DNA of 64,000 nt, from contig JAZLGC010000067.1 of the NCBI GenBank assembly GCA_045616125.1, positions 1 to 64,000 on the forward strand, read 5' to 3'. A program made the position numbers and the translations under genes. Each line of letters begins with the position of its first letter. The first letter of the stretch is position 1. A model generated the notes under the pieces. The model did not search any database. It was not told where the DNA came from and worked only from the letters and a program-made list of their open reading frames with translations. Of the stretch, positions 48,120 to 57,041 are shown piece after piece. This DNA comes from Treponema_I sp045616125. Lineage in GTDB: Bacteria > Spirochaetota > Spirochaetia > Treponematales > Treponemataceae.

Positions 48120-49178
48120 TCAGCGGTAAATCTCATCGTGAGAATGGAAACCACTTTGAATAACTACTTCATCCATGTTTTCTGCCGTTACCAGAACCGG
48201 CTGGATAAAACAGGCAGGAACCTGCCGCATGCCGTTATCCATGGTTTCTGTTACACCAGGTAAATCTGCAGCTTTTTCGCCACGAGCCAACCGGCAGGCA
48301 TATCGGGCAGAAAGACGAGCCAGTTCTGTAATCGGCTTATACACGGTAGCAGTCTGAGTTCCCTGCACTACCCGCTGACAACCGGCGATATCGGCATCCT
48401 GTCCTGCAACCGGCACTGTACTTAAGGCATGCTCCCGCAGAGCCCGGATAACACTTTCCGCAATGGCATCATTGCCGCAGAGAACAGCATCAGGAATAAG
48501 TTTACTGTCCAGAAGATCCGACATTTTCTGATATGCCAGATCATAATTCCAGTCTTTTGTGTAGTACTTGAGCTGAACCGAAACAGGTTTGCCATCAAGA
48601 GAATTACGTACTCCCTGATCTATCATGGCCATATTAAAATCATCTTCGTTACCGTATATACAGAACCAGCCACCTTTCGGAGCTTTTTCCAGCAGTGCCT
48701 GAGTCATGAGTGTTCCAACCTGCCGGCTATCGACTGTAACATACAGACTGACGTCTGCATTGCGGATCAAACGGTCATAGCTGATGACAGGAATATTCTT
48801 TGCTTTTGCCTTGGCCAGCACCTCTGTAAGCGAATCTGCCCGTTTTGCAACTATAACCAGTGCATCAACATTCTGGTCTATCAGATATTTTATCTGGTTA
48901 ATCTGTTCTGTTTCGCTATTACCCGCATTTTGTACGATAACCTGTGCGCCTTCTTCGGCAGCGGCTTCCATAAATACATCAAGATCACGGCGCCACCGCT
49001 CAATAATAAAGGTATCAATGGAAAAACCGATGGTTATGTTTTTTTTACCATCCGATGTTGCAGATCGAAGTCCGGTACGGGCCACAGAACCGGATGCTGA
49101 TGATCGGGAACAGGAGGCGGCGGTGATGATAACGATAAAAGCTACTGCGCTATACAGAATCTTCAAATACTTTTTCAT
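48120..49178 (-). CDS. Xylose/sugar-binding lipoprotein (XylF-like)
   Basis: A 352-residue protein with signal peptide ILYSAVAFIVIITAASC, a relaxed spirochaetal lipobox with Cys ~23. The mature part is a XylF-type binding protein: KNITIGFSIDTFIIERWRRD, SYDRLIRNADVSLYVTVDS, CGNDAIAESVIRAL and VAGQDADIAGCQRV. It is the last gene of the sensor operon and may present sugar to the membrane sensor or supply the nearby importer. GAGAG lies before ATG. Confidence 0.85.
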   Translation of the reverse strand: MKKYLKILYSAVAFIVIITAASCSRSSASGSVARTGLRSATSDGKKNITIGFSIDTFIIERWRRDLDVFMEAAAEEGAQVIVQNAGNSETEQINQIKYLIDQNVDALVIVAKRADSLTEVLAKAKAKNIPVISYDRLIRNADVSLYVTVDSRQVGTLMTQALLEKAPKGGWFCIYGNEDDFNMAMIDQGVRNSLDGKPVSVQLKYYTKDWNYDLAYQKMSDLLDSKLIPDAVLCGNDAIAESVIRALREHALSTVPVAGQDADIAGCQRVVQGTQTATVYKPITELARLSARYACRLARGEKAADLPGVTETMDNGMRQVPACFIQPVLVTAENMDEVVIQSGFHSHDEIYR

Positions 49179-49196
49179 ATTACTCTCACTAATTAC

Positions 49197-49241
49197 GGAC
49201 CCTTCGACAATGAGCTTTGCTCATTATTGCTCAGGGATCCT
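49197..49241. repeat. Dispersed repeat family B with a nested hairpin insertion
   Basis: The copy reads CCCTTCGACA, then an inserted AATGAGC-TTT-GCTCATT hairpin, then GCTCAGGGATCC. The insertion splits the repeat at its centre without disturbing its arms. Confidence 0.65.
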
Positions 49242-49249
49242 GAATCTTT

Positions 49250-50839
49250 TTACTGACAGTTGGAACGGTATTCCGTTGGGGTCAAACCATACATGCGCCG
49301 GAACAGCTTGCTGAAATAATTCTGGTCTGTATAACCGGTCTCATGACTGATTTCCTTTATACTCAGCTCATTACCCCGAAGCAGTTCACGGGCTTTTTCC
49401 ATGCGCATACCCGTTACATAATCAATAAAATTCTGTCCTGTTTCGTCCTTAAACAGCTTACTGAGATAATAGGGGTTAACCTTAACCTGGGCAGCTGTAT
49501 CATCAAGAGAAATCGGGTCTCCCAGATGCTCCTGCACATATTTTCTGACTTTTTCTATAACAGGATTCACTGTTTTGCTGCAGCCTTCAAAACGGCACAA
49601 TGAGCAGTCTGCAAAAAGCGGAGTGACATACTGTTCTATGGCTGCCACTGTCTGTAAAGAAGCCAGGGTTCCAAACGTTGAACCAAAGGTCGGGTTTTCT
49701 CCAAATGACCGGTTTACTGCAGTTGCCAGATTTCTACTTTCAACAAGAACGGTAAACAGATTATTCCGTATCACATCAAGGGTAATAAATCCGGCATCCA
49801 CTGCTTCTTCTGCAGCTCTGAACCACTGACCGATACACAGCGTTGTACCGGTAACATCACCAACCGTAACCCTACTGATCAAACGGCGTTCCAGTCCAGT
49901 AAGAAATGCCTTACTGTCTGCAGCTTTTTGTTGTGTATCGCCGGAACCAATCTGCCGGTCATCTCTGCTGGAAGCACATTTCCAGCCACCTGCCATATCG
50001 GTGCTGTTCAGGGCTGAAAGGGCTTCGTTGTAGGCTGATACCGTGTTTCCAAGATCAGACTGCAGCCGACTGGCACCCATGCGGACTCCATGTCCTATTC
50101 TCATAGCCAGGGCCGTGTGCAGACTCTTAACCGTCTCCTGCTGGAACAGCGCATCGTCTTCTGGAACGAAAATTGTCACCCGGTTCATCATAAAGGCTCC
50201 GGTAATACAGGTAATGCGGCTGGTAAGTAGTTCACGAACCTGTACATAGGTTCCATATTTATCCTGTGTTGAAGAATCAGGCAGTTCAATTACGCAGAAG
50301 TAATAACTGCTTTCGCTGATACCAAAATAATCAAGATAACTCTGTAAATCCCGCCCTGCATCACGGGCAAAAACGCTGGAATAAATGAAGTCGCTTTCTA
50401 CAATGTTTGCCACAAAGTTCAGCTTTTCCTTCATTTCGATGTCGGTATTCATCTTACCGCGGCCGGCATCAACAAGACTCATGGCATTCCGTACCGTCTG
50501 TACCACCAGATTCCGGTTCACCGGTTTTGTCAGATACCGGTAGGCACCCAATGCCATAGCTTCCTGAGCATATTGAAAACGGTCAAAAGCACTGAGGATG
50601 ATTACTACGGCAAGGGGGCTGAAAGATTTAATTTCCTTAATGGCTTCAAGTCCATTAAGACCAGGCATGGAAATATCCATGAAGACAATATCTATTTTTT
50701 CCTGCCGGCAGATTTCTATGGCCTTTGATCCTGAATTTGCTGAAAAAAGCTGCACTTCCTCGGGAAAGTTTTTTGACAATATGAAAGAAAGAGAATCGAT
50801 GACAATCTGTTCGTCATCGGTAATCAAAATGTTATACAT
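49250..50839 (-). CDS. AraC-type response regulator (YesN-like)
   Basis: The 529-residue protein has a receiver domain (residues 1-120: ILITDDEQIVIDSLSFIL, phospho-acceptor in IVFMDISMPGLNG, Lys in YLTKPVNR), a long middle region, and two AraC-family helix-turn-helix motifs at the C-terminus (DDTAAQVKVNPYYLSKLFKD and IKEISHETGYTDQNYFSKLF). It overlaps the kinase gene by 8 bp. It is expected to activate the chvE importer genes, where matching direct repeats are seen. Confidence 0.93.
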   Translation of the reverse strand: MYNILITDDEQIVIDSLSFILSKNFPEEVQLFSANSGSKAIEICRQEKIDIVFMDISMPGLNGLEAIKEIKSFSPLAVVIILSAFDRFQYAQEAMALGAYRYLTKPVNRNLVVQTVRNAMSLVDAGRGKMNTDIEMKEKLNFVANIVESDFIYSSVFARDAGRDLQSYLDYFGISESSYYFCVIELPDSSTQDKYGTYVQVRELLTSRITCITGAFMMNRVTIFVPEDDALFQQETVKSLHTALAMRIGHGVRMGASRLQSDLGNTVSAYNEALSALNSTDMAGGWKCASSRDDRQIGSGDTQQKAADSKAFLTGLERRLISRVTVGDVTGTTLCIGQWFRAAEEAVDAGFITLDVIRNNLFTVLVESRNLATAVNRSFGENPTFGSTFGTLASLQTVAAIEQYVTPLFADCSLCRFEGCSKTVNPVIEKVRKYVQEHLGDPISLDDTAAQVKVNPYYLSKLFKDETGQNFIDYVTGMRMEKARELLRGNELSIKEISHETGYTDQNYFSKLFRRMYGLTPTEYRSNCQ

Positions 50840-52334
50840 ATGGAATCCTTATGATACACCGGGTACCGCCACCTTCTGCATCCTCAATGCTGAAAAGTCC
50901 CGTATTCTTATAATACATCCGTAAGCGGGAAATGACATTACCTAACCCGATGCCCGTTCCATCAGAACCGCGTACTTCCGCATCGTCTTCACGAACTATC
51001 GCCTGACTGCCATCATCATTTTCTTCCAGAAATCGTTTCTTCAGTTCTTCTGGAAATCCAACACCGTTATCTGCCACCGTTATAGCCACAACGCCTTCTC
51101 TTTTCTCGTCAAAACCGACAGTCAGGGTAACACGACCACCTTCTTCCCTGCCGTAAAGCCCGTGGCGTACAGCATTTTCAACCAAAGGCTGCAGTGTCAT
51201 TGCCGGAAGCAGAATGTCAGAAGCAGAAATCCGAATGTCCTTTTCAAAAGAGAACCGGTCCCCAAAACGGGTCTTCATGATGTACATGTAGGAATCAACC
51301 AGGGAAATTTCATCCTGGAGCGTTGCTTCCTTACCGGTATGCTGAAGATTATAACGGTAAAAATCCGCAACCTGTTCCAGAAAACTGCAGGTTCGGTCAG
51401 CTTCTTCCATCATGGCAAGCTGGGCACCGGTATTTATGGTATTAAACAGAAAGTGAGGATTTATCTGATTCTGCAGCGCCTTAAAACGGGCATCCTGCAC
51501 AAGAGCCTGCATTTTTGTCTCCGCAGCAGCTTTTTTCCAGATGGTATCGATGTATTCGCGGATGGAGATAATCATACGGTTAAAGGCACGGGTAATGGAA
51601 CCGATTTCATCCTGTCGGTCATAGGTAAACAAGGATATGTCAAAATCGCGTTCTGCAAGCCGGTTTGCTGTAACGGAAATGTCTTCCAGAGGCTGCATGA
51701 TGTTGGTAACCAGCAGATATAAAAGCAATACATCAAGAATTATGACGGCTGCGATTAATGCTATGCTGGAAGCTGTTACCGATTGAAGCCGCTTAACCAG
51801 ATAGTTGTACCGGGCGATGTTGCTTTTAAAGTACATGGAATTCAGCTCATCAACGGCATTGTGCAGTATGGTATAGGAACTGAGGGCCATTTCATAGGCC
51901 GCAGAAGATTTTTCTGTGTTGTTGGCGCGGCGAGAGTATACGGCACTGTCTGCATAGCCCAAGAAAGTTTCAGTCAGCCGGGATACTACGTATTCTTTTT
52001 GAATCAAAGGATCCTGACTGGGGCGGGATGTAAGGTACAGAGTCCGCGTTTCCAGTTTTGCCCGATTTGTGTAGTAACTGTCGATAGTCTCGTAATTCCG
52101 CAGATTCATGTACTGTTCAAGAGACGATTCTGTGTCTTCAAGCAATGAAAGATACACATCGAGTTCCTGATTGGTTACGTAGGATGACGAAACCGACGAA
52201 AGCACCATGGAAAAAATGAGAATGAAATATACGATAACAAGGGCAAAAAGGCCAAAGGTAACGAAGGCCGATGCCATAATGCGGGAGCGGATGGAATGGG
52301 AAAACAGATGAAAAGGCCGATGTTTACTGGACAT
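50832..52334 (-). CDS. Sensor histidine kinase (YesM/LytS type)
   Basis: This 500-residue membrane kinase has two transmembrane helices (FGLFALVIVYFILIFSMVL near the start and ASSIALIAAVIILDVLLLYL at ~200), an extracytoplasmic domain between them, HAMP (PLEDISVTANRLAERDFD), the HPK7 phospho-site LQNQINPHFLFNTINTGAQL, and an HATPase with VENAVRHGLYG and ADNGVGFPEEL. Overlaps with both neighbours show one operon. It pairs with the YesN-like regulator. Confidence 0.93.
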   Translation of the reverse strand: MSSKHRPFHLFSHSIRSRIMASAFVTFGLFALVIVYFILIFSMVLSSVSSSYVTNQELDVYLSLLEDTESSLEQYMNLRNYETIDSYYTNRAKLETRTLYLTSRPSQDPLIQKEYVVSRLTETFLGYADSAVYSRRANNTEKSSAAYEMALSSYTILHNAVDELNSMYFKSNIARYNYLVKRLQSVTASSIALIAAVIILDVLLLYLLVTNIMQPLEDISVTANRLAERDFDISLFTYDRQDEIGSITRAFNRMIISIREYIDTIWKKAAAETKMQALVQDARFKALQNQINPHFLFNTINTGAQLAMMEEADRTCSFLEQVADFYRYNLQHTGKEATLQDEISLVDSYMYIMKTRFGDRFSFEKDIRISASDILLPAMTLQPLVENAVRHGLYGREEGGRVTLTVGFDEKREGVVAITVADNGVGFPEELKKRFLEENDDGSQAIVREDDAEVRGSDGTGIGLGNVISRLRMYYKNTGLFSIEDAEGGGTRCIIRIPYV

Positions 52335-53322
52335 TGGTACGCTCCAGAAGTTGCATGTTACCCCGCCGGTAACTGTTGCAATACCCGGTATTCAGGTACG
52401 AAGCCATTTCTTCTATGGCATACTGCCCCATTAATTCGATATCCGGAGTAATAAGTGATGATATCATGCCCTTTTTCAGATATTCCCGGTTGCGTTCCGT
52501 CTGATACAGTCCGATAAGTTTCAGATCTCCCGTGCGGTTAGTGTCAATTAATGATTGGGCCGCCAGAGAAGTAAGTTCAGGTGATACGCATAGTACTGTT
52601 TGTACCTCTGTTGCCATAATGGTTTCTCTGATACTTTCATCGCTGGCAAAGGCGGTAGAAGTATCAATGGTGGCTATTTCAACAGAAAGGTGCGCTCCCT
52701 GCTCCCGGTACGATTCCTGAATACTTGAAACAAGACTGTTCATTCCCTGATGCACATGAGCCCGGTCTGTTAAAAGCAGGACAGATTCCGACGAATAATT
52801 CTGCAAGGCACGGGCAGCTGTTTTTCCCATGGAATAGTAGTTGGAAGAAATACAGCTGATTTCTGTATTTGTCTCAGACCATTGGCCCACGGTGATAACG
52901 GGGATACTATTACCATGAACATCGGTTAGTGCCGGCAGATTAAGGGTTTCATCGCTGTTTACAAGAATAACGCCATCGGCACATGCAAAGGAAGCATATT
53001 CCAGCAGTTGAGAAATAGGGGCGTCCTGTGCAAAGTTGTCAGGGGCGCAGAGTTCAACTGCACAGTGCAGGAATGCCGCAGAGGACTGTACACCCTGATA
53101 CACCTGTTCCACAATGGCACGGTCTGCCCAGCTGCCGATAACAACTACAAAGTGGCTGGCAGAATGAGAATCTGTTTCTTCAAATGCAGTTGATTGAAGT
53201 GCCGTTACAAGACGTGCAGAGAAAATAAAGGTAAAAACTGCTGCCACCCCGACAAGGCCGATAATGGCAAGCAGTATGTTCCGGGCACGAACGCCGGGAA
53301 CCTTAGCTGAGCTGCGCTGCAA
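52324..53322 (-). CDS. Membrane-anchored periplasmic binding-type sugar sensor (XylFII-like)
   Basis: About 332 residues if started at TTG 53322, which overlaps the icd stop by 20 bp; no ribosome site or ATG decides the start. One helix near the N-terminus (NILLAIIGLVGVAAVFTFIF) anchors a LacI/XylF-type binding domain (FVVVIGSWADRAIVEQVYQG, ADGVILVNSDETLNLPAL, VLLLTDRAHVHQGMNSL, LIGLYQTERNREYLKKGM). An anchored binding protein beside a YesM-type kinase is the three-component design known for Clostridium XylFII-LytS-YesN, so it should present the sugar signal to the kinase. Confidence 0.75.
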   Translation of the reverse strand: MQRSSAKVPGVRARNILLAIIGLVGVAAVFTFIFSARLVTALQSTAFEETDSHSASHFVVVIGSWADRAIVEQVYQGVQSSAAFLHCAVELCAPDNFAQDAPISQLLEYASFACADGVILVNSDETLNLPALTDVHGNSIPVITVGQWSETNTEISCISSNYYSMGKTAARALQNYSSESVLLLTDRAHVHQGMNSLVSSIQESYREQGAHLSVEIATIDTSTAFASDESIRETIMATEVQTVLCVSPELTSLAAQSLIDTNRTGDLKLIGLYQTERNREYLKKGMISSLITPDIELMGQYAIEEMASYLNTGYCNSYRRGNMQLLERTNVQ

Positions 53323-54502
53323 TGCGGTCGATGAAATCCCAGCTGTTGAGGATTTCTTTTGGTGCAGGATCAGCAAGAGCCTTAAGGTCACCGGTCATAA
53401 CGCCTGATTCAATCAGATCAAGGGTAGCCTTTTCCAGTTTGTGGGCAAAGTCAGCAAGATCTGGAGTACCATCCAGTTCGGCGCGTTTTGCCAGGGCTCC
53501 GGTCCAGGCAAAAATCAGAGCAACCGGGTTGGTAGATGTTTTTTCGCCTTTCAGGTAGCGGTAGTAGTGGCGCTGAACGGTGCCGTGGGCAGCTTCGTAT
53601 TCAAAGTTTCCGTCAGGAGAAACCAGTACGGAGGTCATCATGGAAAGAGAACCGCTGGCGCTGGCAACCATGTCTGACATAACATCCCCATCGTAGTTTT
53701 TGCAGGCCCACAGAAGACCACCTTCGTGTTTCATGACACGGGCTACGACATCGTCGATAAGGGTATAGAAATAGGTCAGGCCTGCTTTTTCAAAGTCTGC
53801 CTTGAATTCTGCATCAAATACTTCCTGAAAAATTGCCTTGAAGCGGCCGTCGTAGGTTTTGCTGATGGTATCTTTGGTAGCAAACCATACGTCTACTTTT
53901 TCGTCCAGTGCATAGCGGAAACAGCAGCGGGCAAAACTGGTGATGGATTTATCAGTATTGTGCATACCCTGCAGTACACCAGGACCTTTCATTTCCATGA
54001 TGGTCTTGCGGGTTTCTTTTCCGTTGGCATCGGTAAATACCAGTTCGGCTTTTCCCGGGCCATCTACATACATCTCGCAGTTTTTGTATACATCACCGTA
54101 GGCATGACGTCCCATAATGAACGGTTTTGTCCATGATTTTACGGCGGGTTTTACGTTCTTAACGATGATTGGTTTTCTGAATACGGTTCCATCCAGTTCT
54201 GCGCGGATAATACCGTTGGGGCTGGGGGTCAGCTGTTTCAGGTTATATTCTTCCATGCGGGCAGCATTACTGGTAATGGTTGCACATTTTACCCCAACGC
54301 CAAGACGTTTGATGGCGGCAGCCGAATCATAGGTTACTTTATCATTGCTGTCATCGCGGGCTTTCAATCCCAGGTCGTAGTATTCAGTTTTCAGTTCAAC
54401 AAAGGGTTCAAGCAGCTTTTCTTTGATTACAGCCCAAAGAACACGGGTCATTTCATCGCCGTCAAGTTCAGCGATTGCGTTTTTCATCTGTATTTTTGCC
54501 AT
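53303..54502 (-). CDS. icd: NADP-dependent isocitrate dehydrogenase, eukaryote-type (class II)
   Basis: The 399-residue enzyme begins AKIQMKNAIAELDGDEMTRV, the opening of the homodimeric IDH found in eukaryotes and some bacteria, rather than the E. coli type. Substrate residues appear in TPSPNGIIRAELDGTVFRKP and FIMGRHAYGDVY, and the NADP loop in GNFEYEAAHGTVQRHYYRYL. It makes 2-oxoglutarate and NADPH. ATG 54502 is used (AAGGTGG upstream) rather than a GTG three codons before. Confidence 0.95.
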   Translation of the reverse strand: MAKIQMKNAIAELDGDEMTRVLWAVIKEKLLEPFVELKTEYYDLGLKARDDSNDKVTYDSAAAIKRLGVGVKCATITSNAARMEEYNLKQLTPSPNGIIRAELDGTVFRKPIIVKNVKPAVKSWTKPFIMGRHAYGDVYKNCEMYVDGPGKAELVFTDANGKETRKTIMEMKGPGVLQGMHNTDKSITSFARCCFRYALDEKVDVWFATKDTISKTYDGRFKAIFQEVFDAEFKADFEKAGLTYFYTLIDDVVARVMKHEGGLLWACKNYDGDVMSDMVASASGSLSMMTSVLVSPDGNFEYEAAHGTVQRHYYRYLKGEKTSTNPVALIFAWTGALAKRAELDGTPDLADFAHKLEKATLDLIESGVMTGDLKALADPAPKEILNSWDFIDRIAAQLS

Positions 54503-54639
54503 GGGATCCACCTTATTTGTGCAATTTCTGCATAAGTATACAAAAAAAATGTATTTTTATCTATCGGAGCCTCTAAAAACTTCAGTTTTTTGAGGCAACT
54601 TTGCAAATGCGAGTATACTCGTCGGCACCTCTGAAGCAC

Positions 54640-54647
54640 ATATTTTA
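54640..54647. other. Left target-site duplication of MITE copy 1
   Basis: ATATTTTA, repeated exactly at 54998-55005 on the other side of the element. Confidence 0.75.
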
Positions 54648-54997
54648 GGCGATGTCCGTAAAAAGTGTTGCTGAATGCTACGCAGCAACAAAGATTGTAC
54701 AGGAATGCCACAAATCGAGAGGAAGGACAGTACAGACAAAAATTGTTGAAGCCCGGCGTCCATGCGGTCAGCATGGACTACACATAGTTTCTACGCCGGG
54801 ATTCACCAATATCGCTGGTCGGTTGTGTTGCATGATGCAACACAACCTTACTGAGTTTTGCTGATGCAAAACTCAACAGTTGTAACGTCATTTAGCGTTT
54901 TTGGATGTACTGGCAATCCGGTAGATTTGTGGACTTATGATGAGACCCTGAATCAAGTTCAGGGTGACAATAAGCAACACTTTTTACGGACATAGCC
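54648..54997 (+). mobile_element. MITE-like element, copy 1 (350 bp)
   Basis: Bounded by GGCGATGTCC... and ...GGACATAGCC. ATGTCCGTAAAAAGTGTTGC is repeated inverted at the other end with 21 perfect bases (54652-54672 and 54973-54993). ATATTTTA flanks both ends, an 8-bp target duplication. Inside are successive hairpins: GTTGCTG/CAGCAAC, a long GAAGCCCGGCGT stem carrying a GTCCATGC/GCATGGAC hairpin, two further near-perfect palindromes (GGTTGTGTTGCAT/complement; TGAGTTTTGC/complement) absent from copy 2, and a family A-like palindrome near the right end. No transposase frame. It covers most of the 534-bp gap before the MocR gene. Confidence 0.85.
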
Positions 54998-55001
54998 ATA
55001 T

Positions 55002-55030
55002 TTTACAAGTTCAGAGGAGCCCTCTATAAT
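55002..55030 (+). promoter_or_regulatory. Leaderless promoter of the MocR-type gene
   Basis: TTTACA (55002-55007), 17-bp spacer, perfect TATAAT (55025-55030), then TATTGA and GTG 55037. The -35 hexamer overlaps the right target duplication of the MITE, so the element inserted directly at the promoter edge. Confidence 0.7.
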
Positions 55031-55036
55031 TATTGA

Positions 55037-56755
55037 GTGATTACCTGCGATTTTGAGAACCGGGGAAAGGCCGGTTTATGTGAATATTTAACCCGATGTA
55101 TTGAACAGCAGATAGAAAGCGGTGTGCTGAAAGGCGATGAAAAACTGCCCAGTAAACGGGAACTGGCTATGCATCTGGGAGTCAGTGTCATTACGGTACA
55201 GAATGCTTATGCGGACTTGATTTCACGCGGATATGTCTACTCTTTGGAGAAAAAAGGATTTTTTGTGACACCGATGGTTCGTGGCGGTGTGGTACCATCC
55301 ATAACAGAAGAAAGCAGGGAGGCTTCGACAGGCTCAGCTATTCTGACGGCCGGTTCCATGATTCGGAGTGAAGTTTCCAGCGGCATTGTCGAAAGAGCTG
55401 ACACTATTGATCTTAGAACCAACAGCATCAGTTATGAAAAGTTTCCCTTCAGCGTATGGAGCCGTGTTACCCGGCAGGTTCTGCAGGAACCCCACGAAGA
55501 CCTGCTGCGCCGTCAGCCACTGGAAGGTACCATGGCCTTACGGACAGCTATTGCCCGCTATCTTAAGAGTTTCCGTAACATGCAGGTAAACCCGGAGCAG
55601 ATTATCGTTGCTGCAGGGGCTGAAGTTCTCTACAGTTTTCTGGTGCAGCTGTTTCCGGCAGACACTGTTTTTGGAGTTGAAAACCCGGGCTACCCCAATA
55701 CCCGGCGGGTACTGCAGTCCTGCGGTGGAACGGTGGTGCCACTGCCACTGGATAACGAAGGGCTGATTGTTGCGGGGCTGGATGAAAAGCTGTATGCGGA
55801 TGCGGCTATTTCAGAAAGCAGCCAAAGGGCAGCTACCGTAGTCCACGTTACGCCGAACCATCACTTTCCCACCGGTGTTGTCATGAGTGTTCAGCGGCGG
55901 CTGCAGCTGTTGCAGTGGGCCATGGACGCTGAAGATGCAGAGTCTATGGCTGGGCCTGTGAGCAGCAGGCTGCCAGCAGCAATGGCAAAAGAGCAGCAGG
56001 TACTGGCAGTGCCAGGGCGGCGCGTTATTATAGAAGATGACTACGACAGCGAATTCGGGTTCCGGGGGAACCCGCTTCCACCGTTTTATGCCATGGCAGC
56101 CGCCTATAGCGGTTCAGCTGAAAGTTACGGGCCGCAGGTTATCTATCTGAACACTTTTTCAAAAACCCTGGCACCGGGGTTCCGTATCAGTTACATGGTA
56201 TTGCCGCCGGCCCTGCTGCAGCAGTTCAAAGCCCGATTAGGTTTCTACAGCTGTACGGTGTCGGCACTGGAACAGCATACGCTGGCCCGGTTCATGGATC
56301 AGGGACACTATGCCCGCCATATCATGCGCATGAAAAACTGGTATCGTTCCCTGCGTGACCAGCTGATAACCGCCATTGAGTCTTCTGCGCTGCGGGAGCG
56401 TTGCACTATTCAGGAAGAAGATGCCGGCCTTCATTTTCTGCTGACGGTTACGTCGATGGCGGATGCTAACAGGGCAAGCACTCCACAGGAACTGCAGCAA
56501 CGGCTGAAAGATGCAGGTCTTACCTTGTCGCTCCTGAGTGAATATTATGCCCGGCCGATTGCAGCTGCATTTTCCAAGCCGGTTCCGTCGTCTGCAGAGG
56601 ACAGCGGTGGCGCAATCCGAGAACCGATGACATCTCCCGAGGGCGCATACTCTGAATCTGGGACCAGTACTTCTGCAGTCTTCATCGTTAATTACTCAGG
56701 ACTTACATCAGCAACCATCCGCCGCGTTGTTGAAATCCTTAGCCGTGTTCTGTAA
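55037..56755 (+). CDS. MocR-type regulator: GntR helix-turn-helix fused to aminotransferase domain
   Basis: A 572-residue protein with a GntR winged helix (KLPSKRELAMHLGVSVITVQ, residues ~40-75) and a PLP aminotransferase-like domain (~120-572; EQIIVAAGAEVLYSFLVQLF, HVTPNHHFPTGVVMS, and the PLP lysine in YLNTFSKTLAPGFRISYMV). PdxR-like members control vitamin B6 genes, others GABA or taurine use; no target is adjacent. Two linkers look repeat-derived, one with EASTGSAILT from family B. It is longer than the ~470-residue norm because of such insertions. GTG start without ribosome site; probably leaderless. Confidence 0.88.
   Translation: MITCDFENRGKAGLCEYLTRCIEQQIESGVLKGDEKLPSKRELAMHLGVSVITVQNAYADLISRGYVYSLEKKGFFVTPMVRGGVVPSITEESREASTGSAILTAGSMIRSEVSSGIVERADTIDLRTNSISYEKFPFSVWSRVTRQVLQEPHEDLLRRQPLEGTMALRTAIARYLKSFRNMQVNPEQIIVAAGAEVLYSFLVQLFPADTVFGVENPGYPNTRRVLQSCGGTVVPLPLDNEGLIVAGLDEKLYADAAISESSQRAATVVHVTPNHHFPTGVVMSVQRRLQLLQWAMDAEDAESMAGPVSSRLPAAMAKEQQVLAVPGRRVIIEDDYDSEFGFRGNPLPPFYAMAAAYSGSAESYGPQVIYLNTFSKTLAPGFRISYMVLPPALLQQFKARLGFYSCTVSALEQHTLARFMDQGHYARHIMRMKNWYRSLRDQLITAIESSALRERCTIQEEDAGLHFLLTVTSMADANRASTPQELQQRLKDAGLTLSLLSEYYARPIAAAFSKPVPSSAEDSGGAIREPMTSPEGAYSESGTSTSAVFIVNYSGLTSATIRRVVEILSRVL
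55320..55347. repeat. Dispersed repeat family B inside the MocR gene
   Basis: GCTTCGACAGGCTCAGCTATTC, read in frame as EASTGSAI in the linker between the helix-turn-helix and the aminotransferase domain. Confidence 0.6.
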
Positions 56756-56761
56756 GATTTT

Positions 56762-56969
56762 CAGCAGATTACATATAAAACCTCGCCAGCCCTGCAGATT
56801 TCGTCCTCTTATATGTAATTCTGCTGGCCTCATCACCATTTTCAGCCATATGGTTACATATACATCACCTAATCTCAGCCCTCTTATATGTAACCGCTCC
56901 TCCATTTCCAGCAAAAATTACATATAAGCCAGCCCTAACATCAGCATTTACAGCACTTTTATATGTAAT
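56762..56969. repeat. Palindromic hairpin array 1 (three units)
   Basis: Three inverted-repeat units with arms ATTACATATAA / TTATATGTAAT: unit 1 arms 56768-56778 and 56809-56819 (stem extended by CAGCAG/CTGCTG); unit 2 arms GGTTACATATA 56852-56862 and TATATGTAACC 56885-56895; unit 3 arms 56917-56927 and 56959-56969. Loops are about 30, 22 and 31 nt. The array begins 12 nt after the MocR stop. It is not a CRISPR, because arms are inverted and loop lengths vary. The rest of the 578-bp gap 56756-57333 is a promoter and MITE copy 2. Confidence 0.85.
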
Positions 56970-56994
56970 CTGACAAAAATCTCAGCTGCCCTAA

Positions 56995-57022
56995 CAGACA
57001 GCCACTCAAAGTATGCTATAGT
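56995..57022 (+). promoter_or_regulatory. Candidate promoter of the DUF5714 gene
   Basis: CAGACA (56995-57000), 16-bp spacer, TATAGT (57017-57022). MITE copy 2 separates it from the gene it should serve. Confidence 0.4.
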
Positions 57023-57041
57023 GTTACCGCGTTAAAGGAAA

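Noticed and set aside
48429..49100. 223-residue plus-strand frame
   Set aside because: Antisense shadow of the XylF-like lipoprotein gene with no start signal.
56762..56969. CRISPR array
   Set aside because: Arms are inverted rather than direct, loop and linker lengths vary, linkers are shared with the second array, and no cas genes are nearby.
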